A stretch of DNA of 64,000 bases, from contig JACTMJ010000004.1 in the NCBI GenBank assembly GCA_014584705.1, positions 1 through 64,000 on the forward strand, read 5' to 3'. This document shows, piece after piece, positions 27,098-34,847 of this stretch. Under the pieces are notes generated by a model that made no database searches, was not told where the DNA came from, and saw only the letters and a program-made list of their open reading frames with translations. Each line of letters starts with the position of its first letter. Within the stretch, counting starts at the first letter, position 1. The position numbers and the translations under genes are program-made. The DNA comes from Acidobacteriota bacterium. GTDB lineage: Bacteria > Acidobacteriota > Terriglobia > Bryobacterales > Bryobacteraceae.

Positions 27098-28285
27098 CTA
27101 ATTCCGCAAATCCTTCACCAGGGCATCCAGCCCTTGGCGGGCATACAGGCTGGCCAGGCGCTGCTGTTCCGGGGAGAGCCGCAACGTCCGGATCGCTTCG
27201 GGAGTGGAAGCCTGGTAGCGGTTGGGCATCCAGATGCTTCCGTCGGCGAACTGCACCTGGCTCACGTACCCCACCATTTCACCTAGCTGCACGGGCACCT
27301 CTTCCATCCGGCCGTTCACGTTTCGGCGCTCACTGAACCGGAGCACGCCCTGCTGCCGGACAACCGTTTCTCCGGAAGGACCCAGCGCAATTTCACCATC
27401 CGAGGCCGGCAGCGTCCCGGCATAGAATTCCCTTCCGCTGAGATCCCGAATGATCCAACCGATCTCCGCATAGCGGATTTCGCGGCTGGAAAGGTTGCGG
27501 ACTCGCACCGTGGGCTCAATCGCTTCATTTGCCGCGATGCGTACGGAAGCGTCCAGCGGGCGGAGCGGGGAATCGGGCATATTGAGAAACGCGAAGCGCA
27601 CCGGTTCGCTGGCCGGCGACGTGGTCGCGCGGCCGCGGCGTGCCCATTGCAAATCCACGCGGGGAGACTGTTCCCGGCGTGCCAGGATCTCGCGCATTTC
27701 ACGGGCCAGCGCTTCTCTGCCGCCTGCCTGGAGCAGTTCGCGGGCGTGGCGGCGGTCCCGCTGAATCTCCAGTTCGAGCGCGCTCAGCAGCCGCCGGCTA
27801 TTCAAGGTATTGTCGCCGGTGAAGCTGAGGTCTTCAAAGAGCACGCCGTCCAGACGCACGGCCACCCTCGGCTCGCCCCCGGCGGCGATCGGTTGCAGCA
27901 AGCGAAGATCAACCTTTGCGGGAAACGTCTCTCCGGGAGCCACCCGAAGGCCGGGCAGTGAAATGCTTGCCTTGCCTCCCGGCGCGAAGTCCTGCGTCAC
28001 AAAAAGCAGCGTGAGTCCATGAATCGGCTGTGTTGCGCGATTCTCAAGATGCAGGACCAGATGCAGTTCGGCGGTGGCGGCGCTGCCACGCTGCAGAACG
28101 CGAGACCGGCCCCAGTCAGTATTCACCAGCCGGACGGGGCTCGACGCGGGGAATTCGAACTTCAGATACTTCGCAGCCGCCGCCGCGCCCTCGCTCTGTC
28201 CGAACAACGGAGTCAGACAGAGCAGCGCGAGGAGCGCCAGACGCGCACCGGGACGGGTGAGAGGCCTGTTATTCCGCGTAGACAT
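27098..28285 (-). CDS. Secreted protein of unknown function in an ECF sigma operon
   Basis: The 395-residue protein starts at an ATG (28285) inside the end of the previous gene, a 17-bp overlap. A signal peptide is visible (about 13-30, LALLALLCLTPLFGQ). The body is beta-rich, with repeated hydrophobic/hydrophilic alternation, and a helical charged segment near 170-205 (ELEIQRDRRHARELL). No known domain is recognised. It is the third gene of a sigma factor, membrane protein and secreted protein unit, so it may be a sensor or a target of the ECF system. Confidence 0.75.
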   Translation of the reverse strand: MSTRNNRPLTRPGARLALLALLCLTPLFGQSEGAAAAAKYLKFEFPASSPVRLVNTDWGRSRVLQRGSAATAELHLVLHLENRATQPIHGLTLLFVTQDFAPGGKASISLPGLRVAPGETFPAKVDLRLLQPIAAGGEPRVAVRLDGVLFEDLSFTGDNTLNSRRLLSALELEIQRDRRHARELLQAGGREALAREMREILARREQSPRVDLQWARRGRATTSPASEPVRFAFLNMPDSPLRPLDASVRIAANEAIEPTVRVRNLSSREIRYAEIGWIIRDLSGREFYAGTLPASDGEIALGPSGETVVRQQGVLRFSERRNVNGRMEEVPVQLGEMVGYVSQVQFADGSIWMPNRYQASTPEAIRTLRLSPEQQRLASLYARQGLDALVKDLRN

Positions 28286-28823
28286 GCGCCACCGTAAGTT
28301 GTCCGGTTTCTTCATCCACGTAATCCGCTCGCACACTGCCGAGGCCGCCGCTCAGCGCCTGCTGGCCGCTATCGCGCTCATACATTACCGTCAGCGCCGT
28401 CCCGCGATTCTGCAATTCCAGACCGCCCGGACGGGCTTCCAGCACGGAGACGAGTGGCGCTTCGTGGCTAGCGAAGCGGCCCGGCGTCTGCCACCAGTAG
28501 CCCGAGACCACCATCAGAGCGATTCCGGTAAAGGCCAGCCCGGCCTTCCAGCCTACTGCCACCGGAGCCGGGCGGGATCGGATGGCTTCTCCGGCCTCCA
28601 CGCCCACCAGGATATTGGCCTTCATCTCCGCTGCCAGGTCATCCCACGCGAAATATTCCGGCAATTCCCGGAAGCGGGGCATTTCCGCGCGGATCCGAGA
28701 GAACGCCGCATCTTCCGTCCGCTGGTCGCGCGAGCCACGCGAGGCGAGGCGCGCTTTCAACCGCGTCAGGAAGCCGGCTTCGCCTCCCGCAAGCAGTGCG
28801 TACTCTTTCTCACTCAACTGCAT
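28269..28823 (-). CDS. Single-pass membrane protein, candidate anti-sigma factor
   Basis: This 184-residue protein has a cytosolic, charged N-terminal part (1-90) and one transmembrane helix at about 91-110 (WKAGLAFTGIALMVVSGYWW). A short periplasmic C-terminal beta domain follows. The gene overlaps the ECF sigma gene by 14 bp, the usual layout for an anti-sigma partner. The classic zinc anti-sigma motif (HxxxCxxC) is absent, so this is a candidate based on position and topology. Confidence 0.65.
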   Translation of the reverse strand: MQLSEKEYALLAGGEAGFLTRLKARLASRGSRDQRTEDAAFSRIRAEMPRFRELPEYFAWDDLAAEMKANILVGVEAGEAIRSRPAPVAVGWKAGLAFTGIALMVVSGYWWQTPGRFASHEAPLVSVLEARPGGLELQNRGTALTVMYERDSGQQALSGGLGSVRADYVDEETGQLTVAHVYAE

Positions 28824-29436
28824 CGTCGTCTCTCCGCCAATCCAACCGCTGTTGGCCAGCGGCGGGAGCCGCCGCGGCCGCCCGCCGGCGCAGGAACTTT
28901 CGAAACTTCACGCGTGCATTGGCAATGTGGCTGCGAACCGTCGCCTTGGAGCATCCCAGCGTCCGGGCCACGGTTTCGGCATCCGCCCCCTCCACATCGC
29001 GCAGCACCAGCGCGGCTCGCTCCCTGGGAGTGAGGGTTTGCAGGGCATCCTGGAAAATCTGGTGACTCTCGGCGCTCAAGAGTATCCGCTCCGGGTTAGC
29101 CATTCTGCCCGAATCGGGGAGTTCGGGGAGTTCCTCAATGGTGCTGAGGGTGGCGCGGCCTTTGCGCCGGAGGAAGTCGATGGCCGTGTTCGCGGCAATC
29201 CGGGAGAGCCATTGCGCCGCTTTCTCTCCGTCACGTAACTGGTCTTCCCGCTGCAGCGCCTTGATGAAGACGTCCTGCGTGAGGTCCTGCGCGTCCGCGA
29301 CATTGCCCACGACGCGGTAAACCAGCACGAACACCCGCTTCATGTGCATCTCGATGAACGCGCCACGACGGTCCGCTGTGTGGCCGGCGAGTGTTTCGGC
29401 AGGCTCGTTCATGATTGTGCGCAGTTCGGTATCCAT
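28810..29436 (-). CDS. ECF-type RNA polymerase sigma factor
   Basis: The 208-residue protein has region 2 (VFVLVYRVVGNVADAQDLTQDVF, with the conserved DAxDLxQ core) and region 4 (LTPRERAALVLRDVEG, then ETVARTLGCSKATVRSHIANAR as a helix-turn-helix). Between them lies the acidic linker near 120-140. The ATG at 29436 is preferred to the GTG at 29499 because homology begins after it; an ATG at 29412 is also possible. A C-terminal tail rich in Arg and Ala (FLRRRAAAAAPAA) is unusual. It heads the three-gene unit. Confidence 0.93.
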   Translation of the reverse strand: MDTELRTIMNEPAETLAGHTADRRGAFIEMHMKRVFVLVYRVVGNVADAQDLTQDVFIKALQREDQLRDGEKAAQWLSRIAANTAIDFLRRKGRATLSTIEELPELPDSGRMANPERILLSAESHQIFQDALQTLTPRERAALVLRDVEGADAETVARTLGCSKATVRSHIANARVKFRKFLRRRAAAAAPAAGQQRLDWRRDDDAVE

Positions 29437-29554
29437 GCCGGGGCGCCCTCGCGGGCCTACTAAGGAAAGACGCTGCCCCGCTCGAAGCGTGGATACCAAT
29501 TTGCTTCTATTCTACGTCCGCGTGCGGATGTCGACGACCGTTCCGGAAAAGAGA

Positions 29555-29586
29555 AAAGGCCGGACGGAACTGCCGTCGCGGCCTTT
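29555..29586 (-). terminator. Rho-independent terminator of the YdcH-like gene
   Basis: A 13-bp stem with one bulged G (29555-29567 with 29573-29586) is followed on the minus strand by TTTTCTCTTTTCC. This is the clearest intrinsic terminator in the window, placed after the ydcH-like stop codon and before the sigma gene. Confidence 0.8.
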
Positions 29587-29604
29587 CGATATAAATTGGG
29601 AACT

Positions 29605-29634
29605 TGAGATCGTCGGAACTCCGAAACGATCTCA
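29605..29634 (-). terminator. Second hairpin immediately after the YdcH-like stop
   Basis: TGAGATCGT (29605-29613) pairs with ACGATCTCA (29626-29634), extended inward by CGG/CCG around AACT with a two-base AA bulge. It sits directly against the stop codon and forms a tandem with the terminator at 29555-29586. Confidence 0.55.
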
Positions 29635-29635
29635 C

Positions 29636-29866
29636 TTAACGGGAAGCCGTCGTTCCGAGAATCATGCCTTCCATCTGATCCTTGAGGTAGAGCTTGCGCT
29701 TCTTCATGCTCACCTCTTCCATCTGCTCATCCTCCGTGAGATGCGGACGGGCGGAGAACTCATCCAGTTTCCGCTCCAAAGCCGCGTGCTCGTCGGCCAG
29801 GACGCGGAACTCGTCACTGCTTTCAATCAGCTGGTCTTTCAGTTCGTCGTGGAGTCTTGCTTCCAT
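29636..29866 (-). CDS. YdcH/DUF465-family small coiled-coil protein
   Basis: This 76-residue, highly charged helical protein fits the DUF465/YdcH family by length, the heptad pattern and the C-terminal KRKLYLKDQMEGMI motif. The family has no settled function. The ribosome site AGAGAGGAACC precedes the ATG. It is a monocistronic gene ended by two hairpins. Confidence 0.8.
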   Translation of the reverse strand: MEARLHDELKDQLIESSDEFRVLADEHAALERKLDEFSARPHLTEDEQMEEVSMKKRKLYLKDQMEGMILGTTASR

Positions 29867-29958
29867 CTAGAGGTTCCTCTCTGGAGTGAATTTCAAGTTG
29901 TGCCCCCTGGGTGCTCCGTCACCCGGCGGCCCGGAATCATGTCCCGGTACCTCGAACA

Positions 29959-30387
29959 TTAACACGCCTGCAACCGCAAGACAACGCCATCCTCCGTGGG
30001 GTGGGAGTAGTAGGCCGGGCGGATTCCCACTCGGGCAAACTGGAGCGATTCGTAGAGTTGGATCGCCGCCAGATTGGAAGCCCGCACCTCCAGAAAAACT
30101 TCGCCCGTCAACCTCTGAAGCAGGCCTGCGAGAAGCGCGCGGGCGATTCCCCGCCGTCTTGCCGCGGGATGCACCGCGACGTTGAGAATCTCCGCCTCCG
30201 GGGGGGCACTCTGGCGTGCGGATGCAAAGCCAAGCACGGTCTCGGGAAATTCTCCCTCCGCTTCCACGGCTACCAGACAGATCGTTTTCAGGTAACTCTC
30301 CGCCGGCCACGCGGGCGTTTCTGGCGAGAGTCTCTGGATCTCTTCCAAGGCGGCGAGGTCTTCGGGGCGGATCGGCCGGATGGTCAT
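29959..30387 (-). CDS. rimI: GNAT-family N-acetyltransferase, probably ribosomal-protein-alanine acetyltransferase
   Basis: The 142-residue protein has a single GNAT fold. The acetyl-CoA pyrophosphate loop is in VHPAARRRGIARALL (about 78-92), followed by LEVRASNLAAIQLYESLQF, which is the RimI signature. Its ATG overlaps the MFS transporter stop (ATGA). Members acetylate N-termini such as S18 or Thr/Ala termini; specificity is not shown by sequence. The gene is often near tsaB/tsaD in other bacteria, but here tsaC lies 7 kb away. Confidence 0.85.
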   Translation of the reverse strand: MTIRPIRPEDLAALEEIQRLSPETPAWPAESYLKTICLVAVEAEGEFPETVLGFASARQSAPPEAEILNVAVHPAARRRGIARALLAGLLQRLTGEVFLEVRASNLAAIQLYESLQFARVGIRPAYYSHPTEDGVVLRLQAC

Positions 30388-31634
30388 CGTCGTCCCGCGC
30401 TTTCCCCGCGTCTCGCGCCGTGAAAGCGATGGGTGGCTTCGAGCACGACACAGGCTGCCAGCGAGAGCGGCGCCACCGCGACGCAGACCGTTTCGAAGCC
30501 GCGAGGTGTGCTTTCGAGAATCCAGCCGATGAGCGGAGAGATCCCGAACTGGAGCACTCCATACGCCGCTGTCAGAAGCGAGACCGCGAAGGCCACCGTG
30601 CGCGGCTCAAAGAAATCGAGGGGCATCGAATAGAGATTCACGCTGAGGGCAACCGTGAAGAAACACGCTGCACAGATAGCCGCCACCGCCCACGCCGGGC
30701 TGGCCAGAAAGGGCACCGCGGCGTTCGCGAGCACGAGCACGGCGGCGCCCCAGCAGATATGCATGCGACAGCGAAACGCGCTCCGGGCGTCGCGCACCAT
30801 CCGCATCGCCAGAAAGCCTCCGAAGAGTCCCCCGGCGGTGAGGAAAATGGGAGGGAGCGCGGCCAGCCCCGGTGTCTCCGCGAAGGGGACATGAAGATGG
30901 TCTGTAAGAAAGAGCGTCGTCCAATTGCCCCAAAGAGAATAGATTCCCATGCAGAGGATATTGGCAATGAACAACCCCCTCATCCGCGCGTCGCGAAGAA
31001 CCCCGTGCGCGGAGACGCCGCCCGTGCTGCTCTCGGTCTCGGAGACAGGGGCGGGGAACTTGTGCGCCACCATCCTCCAGAGAGGAATCCAAAGCAGACC
31101 CATTGCTCCCGCCACGATAAACGCGGATCGCCAGTGCCCGTGCAACGCGAAATACGTGGCAAGCGGCGGCGCAATCACGCCCCCCACCGTGAGCCCCACC
31201 TGGCCGGCGGCGCTTCCCAGTGCGTATTCGGGCGCGGGGAGATAGAGACGGCTGGCTTTCGCGGATCCGGGCACTCCGGCGGACTCCCCGATCGCCAGGG
31301 CACTGCGGCAGGCGGCAAGGCTCCAGAAGCCGCTGGTGAATCCCGTGGCTAGTCCCGCGAGTGACCAGAATCCTACCGCCACGCCCATCCCGCGCGTAAG
31401 GCCAAGTCGGTCGAGCAGCCATCCGGCGCAGGGAGCGCTCACCCCATAAAAAGCGGCAAAGACGGAGAGCAGCCAGCCGTATTGTTGGTCACTGATTCGC
31501 AGGTCGGTCTTGAGGATCGGGGCGAGCTGAGCGAGAATCTGGCGGTCCAAATAATTGAGAGCGGAAGAGATGACAAACACGCCCATCACCAGCCAGCGCC
31601 AGCGGTGGGTAAGGGAAACGGGGGAATGGCTCAT
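30384..31634 (-). CDS. MFS transporter, anion:cation symporter (ACS)-like
   Basis: The 416-residue, twelve-helix membrane protein has the ACS signature NYLDRQILAQLAP near residue 27 and the loop 2-3 motif GWLLDRLGLTRGMG. ACS members import hexuronates, tartrate, glucarate or phosphate-like anions, so a sugar-acid substrate is plausible but unproven. Its stop overlaps the rimI start, a coupling with no obvious functional reason. Confidence 0.88.
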   Translation of the reverse strand: MSHSPVSLTHRWRWLVMGVFVISSALNYLDRQILAQLAPILKTDLRISDQQYGWLLSVFAAFYGVSAPCAGWLLDRLGLTRGMGVAVGFWSLAGLATGFTSGFWSLAACRSALAIGESAGVPGSAKASRLYLPAPEYALGSAAGQVGLTVGGVIAPPLATYFALHGHWRSAFIVAGAMGLLWIPLWRMVAHKFPAPVSETESSTGGVSAHGVLRDARMRGLFIANILCMGIYSLWGNWTTLFLTDHLHVPFAETPGLAALPPIFLTAGGLFGGFLAMRMVRDARSAFRCRMHICWGAAVLVLANAAVPFLASPAWAVAAICAACFFTVALSVNLYSMPLDFFEPRTVAFAVSLLTAAYGVLQFGISPLIGWILESTPRGFETVCVAVAPLSLAACVVLEATHRFHGARRGESAGRR

Positions 31635-31675
31635 GCTGCGCGGTAGTTCGCCTACAGGGTAACACCCGAAGGGCG

Positions 31676-33463
31676 CTATGGCTTCGCTGTCTGTGCATTT
31701 TCCGCTTCGGGCCGCAACGATTCCACTTCGCCTACCGTGCCGAGCACAGCATTCGTCTTCGGCATGTACTGCGCCGTGAGTGTCCGCGCCGGAGATTGTG
31801 CTCCGCAGCGAAAGGAGAGTGCGCCGCCGCCTTCAATTCTTACTTTGGAAGCGTCGGGAAGCAGAAGCCGCGTGCGCGCGGTTTGATCTTCCAATTCGAG
31901 TACGAGGTTTCCGCCGGAGCGGCATTCAATGTGAATCAGGCGTCCCGTGACGGTCTCTTGCTCATCCAGATCACCCATCTTTACGACCTCGAGTTTCTCC
32001 ACGCCGGGAGATGCATTCTGCCGGTTGGCGCGTGCGAGAGCCTCCTCGATGCGTGACATTGTCTTCGCCTTCAGCGCCTCGATTTCTCTTCGATCTTCGG
32101 CGATCTTCGCTTGCCGGTCTTCCTCTTCCTTCTTCGCGCGCTGGTCTTTGAGTTGCCAGCGTACCGCGCGAATCTTTTCCTTCTCCGCACTATCCCCGGC
32201 GGAACGCTCCGCTCCTTCGAGCGCCGTATCCGCCAATGCAAACTCCCGCGCCTTCTCCGCCGCTTCCGCCACTTCCTCCCAGAGCGCGCGATTGCGCGGA
32301 TCGTGCTCGGCGGCGGCATACAGTAGCTTTGCGCGGGCGGAGGGGTTGGTTTCAAGGCCAGCCAGCACGCGGTCCGTTTCAGCCCAGTCCGGGTTGTACT
32401 GCCTGGCGAGCGTCGCCAGCCGCTTCCGTTCCGCGGCATCGCTCGTCAGCTTGGCCGCCTCCAGATAGACGCGGGAGCTCTTTGAGATTCCGGTCTCGGT
32501 GAGGCTCTTGAGCAGCCGCGCGGCTTCGTCATTCTCACCCGCGGCAAGCGCATCCAGGGCGTCCATTGCTTCCATTTCCACGCGGGCACGCGGGTCGAAC
32601 TCGCCATAGCGGGGTCGGAGACCGGCGAGAGCCTTTCGGACAGCGGCCGAATCGCCCCGGGCCGCGACCGCGCTCAATCGTGCAAGTTCGCCATAGCCCA
32701 GTGGCACGTACCAATCCCGAAAATCCTTCCTGGGGTTATTGGCCAGCCCCGAGAAGAGAACCGGTTTGACGGTATTGAGCGCAAGGATGGATTTCGCCTG
32801 TGCGTCGAGCTTCCCGAGGTCGGTCTGGTAGCTGTTGCGTAAGGCCAGGCGAATATCCAAACCCTTTTCCAGATTGCCGGTGAGCGCGCTGAGCACCGGC
32901 ACGGACTCCTTCGAAGCGAGCAATGCATAGACGCGCGCCCAATCAAGATCACGGCGCGCTGGCGTCACCGGCTCCGCCAGCTGAATCACCTGGCCCTCGA
33001 TCCGCGCGCCCCCCAGCAGTGAAAGCAGCCCGTGTTCAAACCACTCCGGCATCGGGCGCAGGTTATCGTGCAGAATGGTTTGCGCGATCTGGTAGCGAAG
33101 CGAGGGTGTGAGGCGCGGCGATCGGCCAAGCGTCGCCACGTACCGGTCCACCACCACGGGCAACCCAATCGCAGTCGTATCCGGGGAAGGCTCCGGGCCG
33201 CCCAGAATCCAGATGCGAATCGGCCACCGCGCCTTGAGCTCTTTTCCGGGGAACGCGGTCGTGAGCAGGTGGCGGAACTGGAACAGGTCGCCCAGAAAGG
33301 TGCGTGTCGCATCGCTATCCCGCTCGCTCATCACCTCGAACGGAGGCAGGCGGAACTCTCTCCATTGCGACTCAAACTTATCCGCGGGCTTATCCTGCGC
33401 GGCGGCAAGGCTGAGGGCCAGCAGCCACGGAAACAGGCACGATAGGAAGCGCTTGAAACGCAT
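31676..33463 (-). CDS. Secreted TPR protein, zinc-motif-less paralogue of the protein at 10925-12832
   Basis: The 595-residue protein has a signal peptide (1-22). Its N-terminal domain aligns by eye with the 635-residue protein: FRLPPFEVMSERDSDA against QSPHFELLTSQPRDVA, and PMPEWFEHGLLSL against ALPMWLEEGLASF. The catalytic HEFAH is replaced by H132-DNLR136, so it cannot bind zinc in the same way. The centre (about 270-460) is TPR-like with an Ala/Glu-rich coiled coil near 420-480. The last about 95 residues repeat the FRCG domain (FRCGAQSP, starting near residue 551). It is a candidate pseudoenzyme or scaffold. Confidence 0.75.
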   Translation of the reverse strand: MRFKRFLSCLFPWLLALSLAAAQDKPADKFESQWREFRLPPFEVMSERDSDATRTFLGDLFQFRHLLTTAFPGKELKARWPIRIWILGGPEPSPDTTAIGLPVVVDRYVATLGRSPRLTPSLRYQIAQTILHDNLRPMPEWFEHGLLSLLGGARIEGQVIQLAEPVTPARRDLDWARVYALLASKESVPVLSALTGNLEKGLDIRLALRNSYQTDLGKLDAQAKSILALNTVKPVLFSGLANNPRKDFRDWYVPLGYGELARLSAVAARGDSAAVRKALAGLRPRYGEFDPRARVEMEAMDALDALAAGENDEAARLLKSLTETGISKSSRVYLEAAKLTSDAAERKRLATLARQYNPDWAETDRVLAGLETNPSARAKLLYAAAEHDPRNRALWEEVAEAAEKAREFALADTALEGAERSAGDSAEKEKIRAVRWQLKDQRAKKEEEDRQAKIAEDRREIEALKAKTMSRIEEALARANRQNASPGVEKLEVVKMGDLDEQETVTGRLIHIECRSGGNLVLELEDQTARTRLLLPDASKVRIEGGGALSFRCGAQSPARTLTAQYMPKTNAVLGTVGEVESLRPEAENAQTAKP

Positions 33464-33639
33464 CGGAAAGCAACTCTCTGATCGCGATGCTAACAGAGAG
33501 GAGACACCGCCTCAAGCCAGCCGGACCAGAAGATGTCGGTCTCGTTGCAGCTCCGCCACGGTGAAAAGCGGAGCATCGGGACCCGATGCACCCGGAACTC
33601 CAAATAGTATTGCCAGGATGGATTTGATCTAATGGAGAT

Positions 33640-33659
33640 GCATTTCAGAATCTGAATGC
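33640..33659. promoter_or_regulatory. Near-palindrome upstream of the sugar isomerase gene
   Basis: GCATTTCAGA (33640-33649) and TCTGAATGC (33651-33659) are complementary except for one unpaired T. The 20-bp element lies 32 bases upstream of the ATG at 33692 and is a candidate operator. Confidence 0.35.
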
Positions 33660-33691
33660 AATTGCCACCTGTAGGGAGTTTGGAGAGGGAA

Positions 33692-34774
33692 ATGGATTTT
33701 AGCAGACGCAATTTGTTTCATGGAGCCGTGGGAGCGGCTGCCTTGTCCGCGGGCGTCGGTTCCGCCGTCGCGGGCACGCATGGGGCGCGCCGGGAACTCA
33801 CGGAAAGTGAGAAACTCGCGCGCATTGCAGTGAACACCTGGCCACTTCGGCCGCTTTTCGCCTCGCGCGGGTCCTCGCAGCGTATGAGCGAAGCCACCGA
33901 GGCCATGCGGAAGAAGTATGGCACGCTCACGTTGTTCGATCTGCCGGCATTCACCAAGGAACGGTTCCCTGGCGTCTATCACATGGATGTCTTTTCCGGG
34001 TTCTTTGGAGACATTAAGGACGAGTCGATGTACACGTCCTCGACCTTCGTGTTTAACGGGCAGGAGCGCAAGATGATGGAGTTCGATCCGTCGCTGCCTT
34101 CCTCCAAGCGCTGGGTGGACCAGCTTGCGAACAAGTTTGCCAGCACCGGCATGCTGTGCCACCACATCTCAAACAACGCGCCCCGTAATATCTGCGTTCC
34201 CGAAGCGAACCTCCGCAAAGAGGGAATCGAGACGGCCAAGAAGTGGCTGGATGCCGCGGCCACACTCGGCGCGAAGACGATGCGTGTCAACTCCGGCGGG
34301 CCTCGTCTAACGCCCACCGCCAAGGCCCAGGGCGGGGGCTACCCCAAGAACGATGAGATCGAAATGTATCTGACCCATGCGATCGAATCCTTCAAGGAAA
34401 TGGCCGATCACGGCGGCAAAGTGGGCGTCAAGGTCACCATTGAAAACCACTGGGGTCTGACGGCGGACCCCACCAACATCCGTATCATCATTGACCAGGT
34501 GAATAGCCCCTGGTGCGAAGCCTCTCCCGACTTCTGCAATTGGGAGCATGAGTACATGCTCTACCACGGGCTCGCAGTAGTGGCGCCGTACGCGCATTCC
34601 ACCGTTCACGCGAAGTATTGGAACCGCTGGAAGAACAATGACATTCAGCGCTCCACCCGCGTGATGAACGAGGCCGGATTCCAGGGCATCTTCGCGCTGG
34701 AATATGAAGACGGCCCCTGGGACGGTGTGGAAGGCGCGCAGCACATCATGAAAGAGGTTGTGGCCGCGCTCTAG
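33692..34774 (+). CDS. Exported sugar phosphate isomerase/epimerase-like TIM-barrel protein
   Basis: The 360-residue protein starts at an ATG with GGAGAGGGAA upstream. It has a twin-arginine-type leader (SRRNLFHGAVGAAALSAG). The body belongs to the AP-endonuclease-2/xylose-isomerase-like barrel family, with IENHWGL (metal-binding region Glu/His), PDFCNWE and HAKYW. The final EYEDGPWDGVEGA holds another acidic metal ligand. The substrate is unknown. It converges on the CE15 esterase gene across a perfect hairpin. Confidence 0.85.
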   Translation: MDFSRRNLFHGAVGAAALSAGVGSAVAGTHGARRELTESEKLARIAVNTWPLRPLFASRGSSQRMSEATEAMRKKYGTLTLFDLPAFTKERFPGVYHMDVFSGFFGDIKDESMYTSSTFVFNGQERKMMEFDPSLPSSKRWVDQLANKFASTGMLCHHISNNAPRNICVPEANLRKEGIETAKKWLDAAATLGAKTMRVNSGGPRLTPTAKAQGGGYPKNDEIEMYLTHAIESFKEMADHGGKVGVKVTIENHWGLTADPTNIRIIIDQVNSPWCEASPDFCNWEHEYMLYHGLAVVAPYAHSTVHAKYWNRWKNNDIQRSTRVMNEAGFQGIFALEYEDGPWDGVEGAQHIMKEVVAAL

Positions 34775-34797
34775 ATTGCGCAACACGCTCGGAACGT

Positions 34798-34832
34798 GAA
34801 GAGGGCCGCCCTGGCAACGGGCGGCCCTCTTC
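34798..34832. terminator. Bidirectional hairpin between isomerase and CE15 genes
   Basis: A perfect 14-bp stem (34798-34811 with 34819-34832) surrounds a 7-base loop, between two convergent stop codons. It should end both transcripts. Confidence 0.75.
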
Positions 34833-34847
34833 GCGTCTACGGCATGC

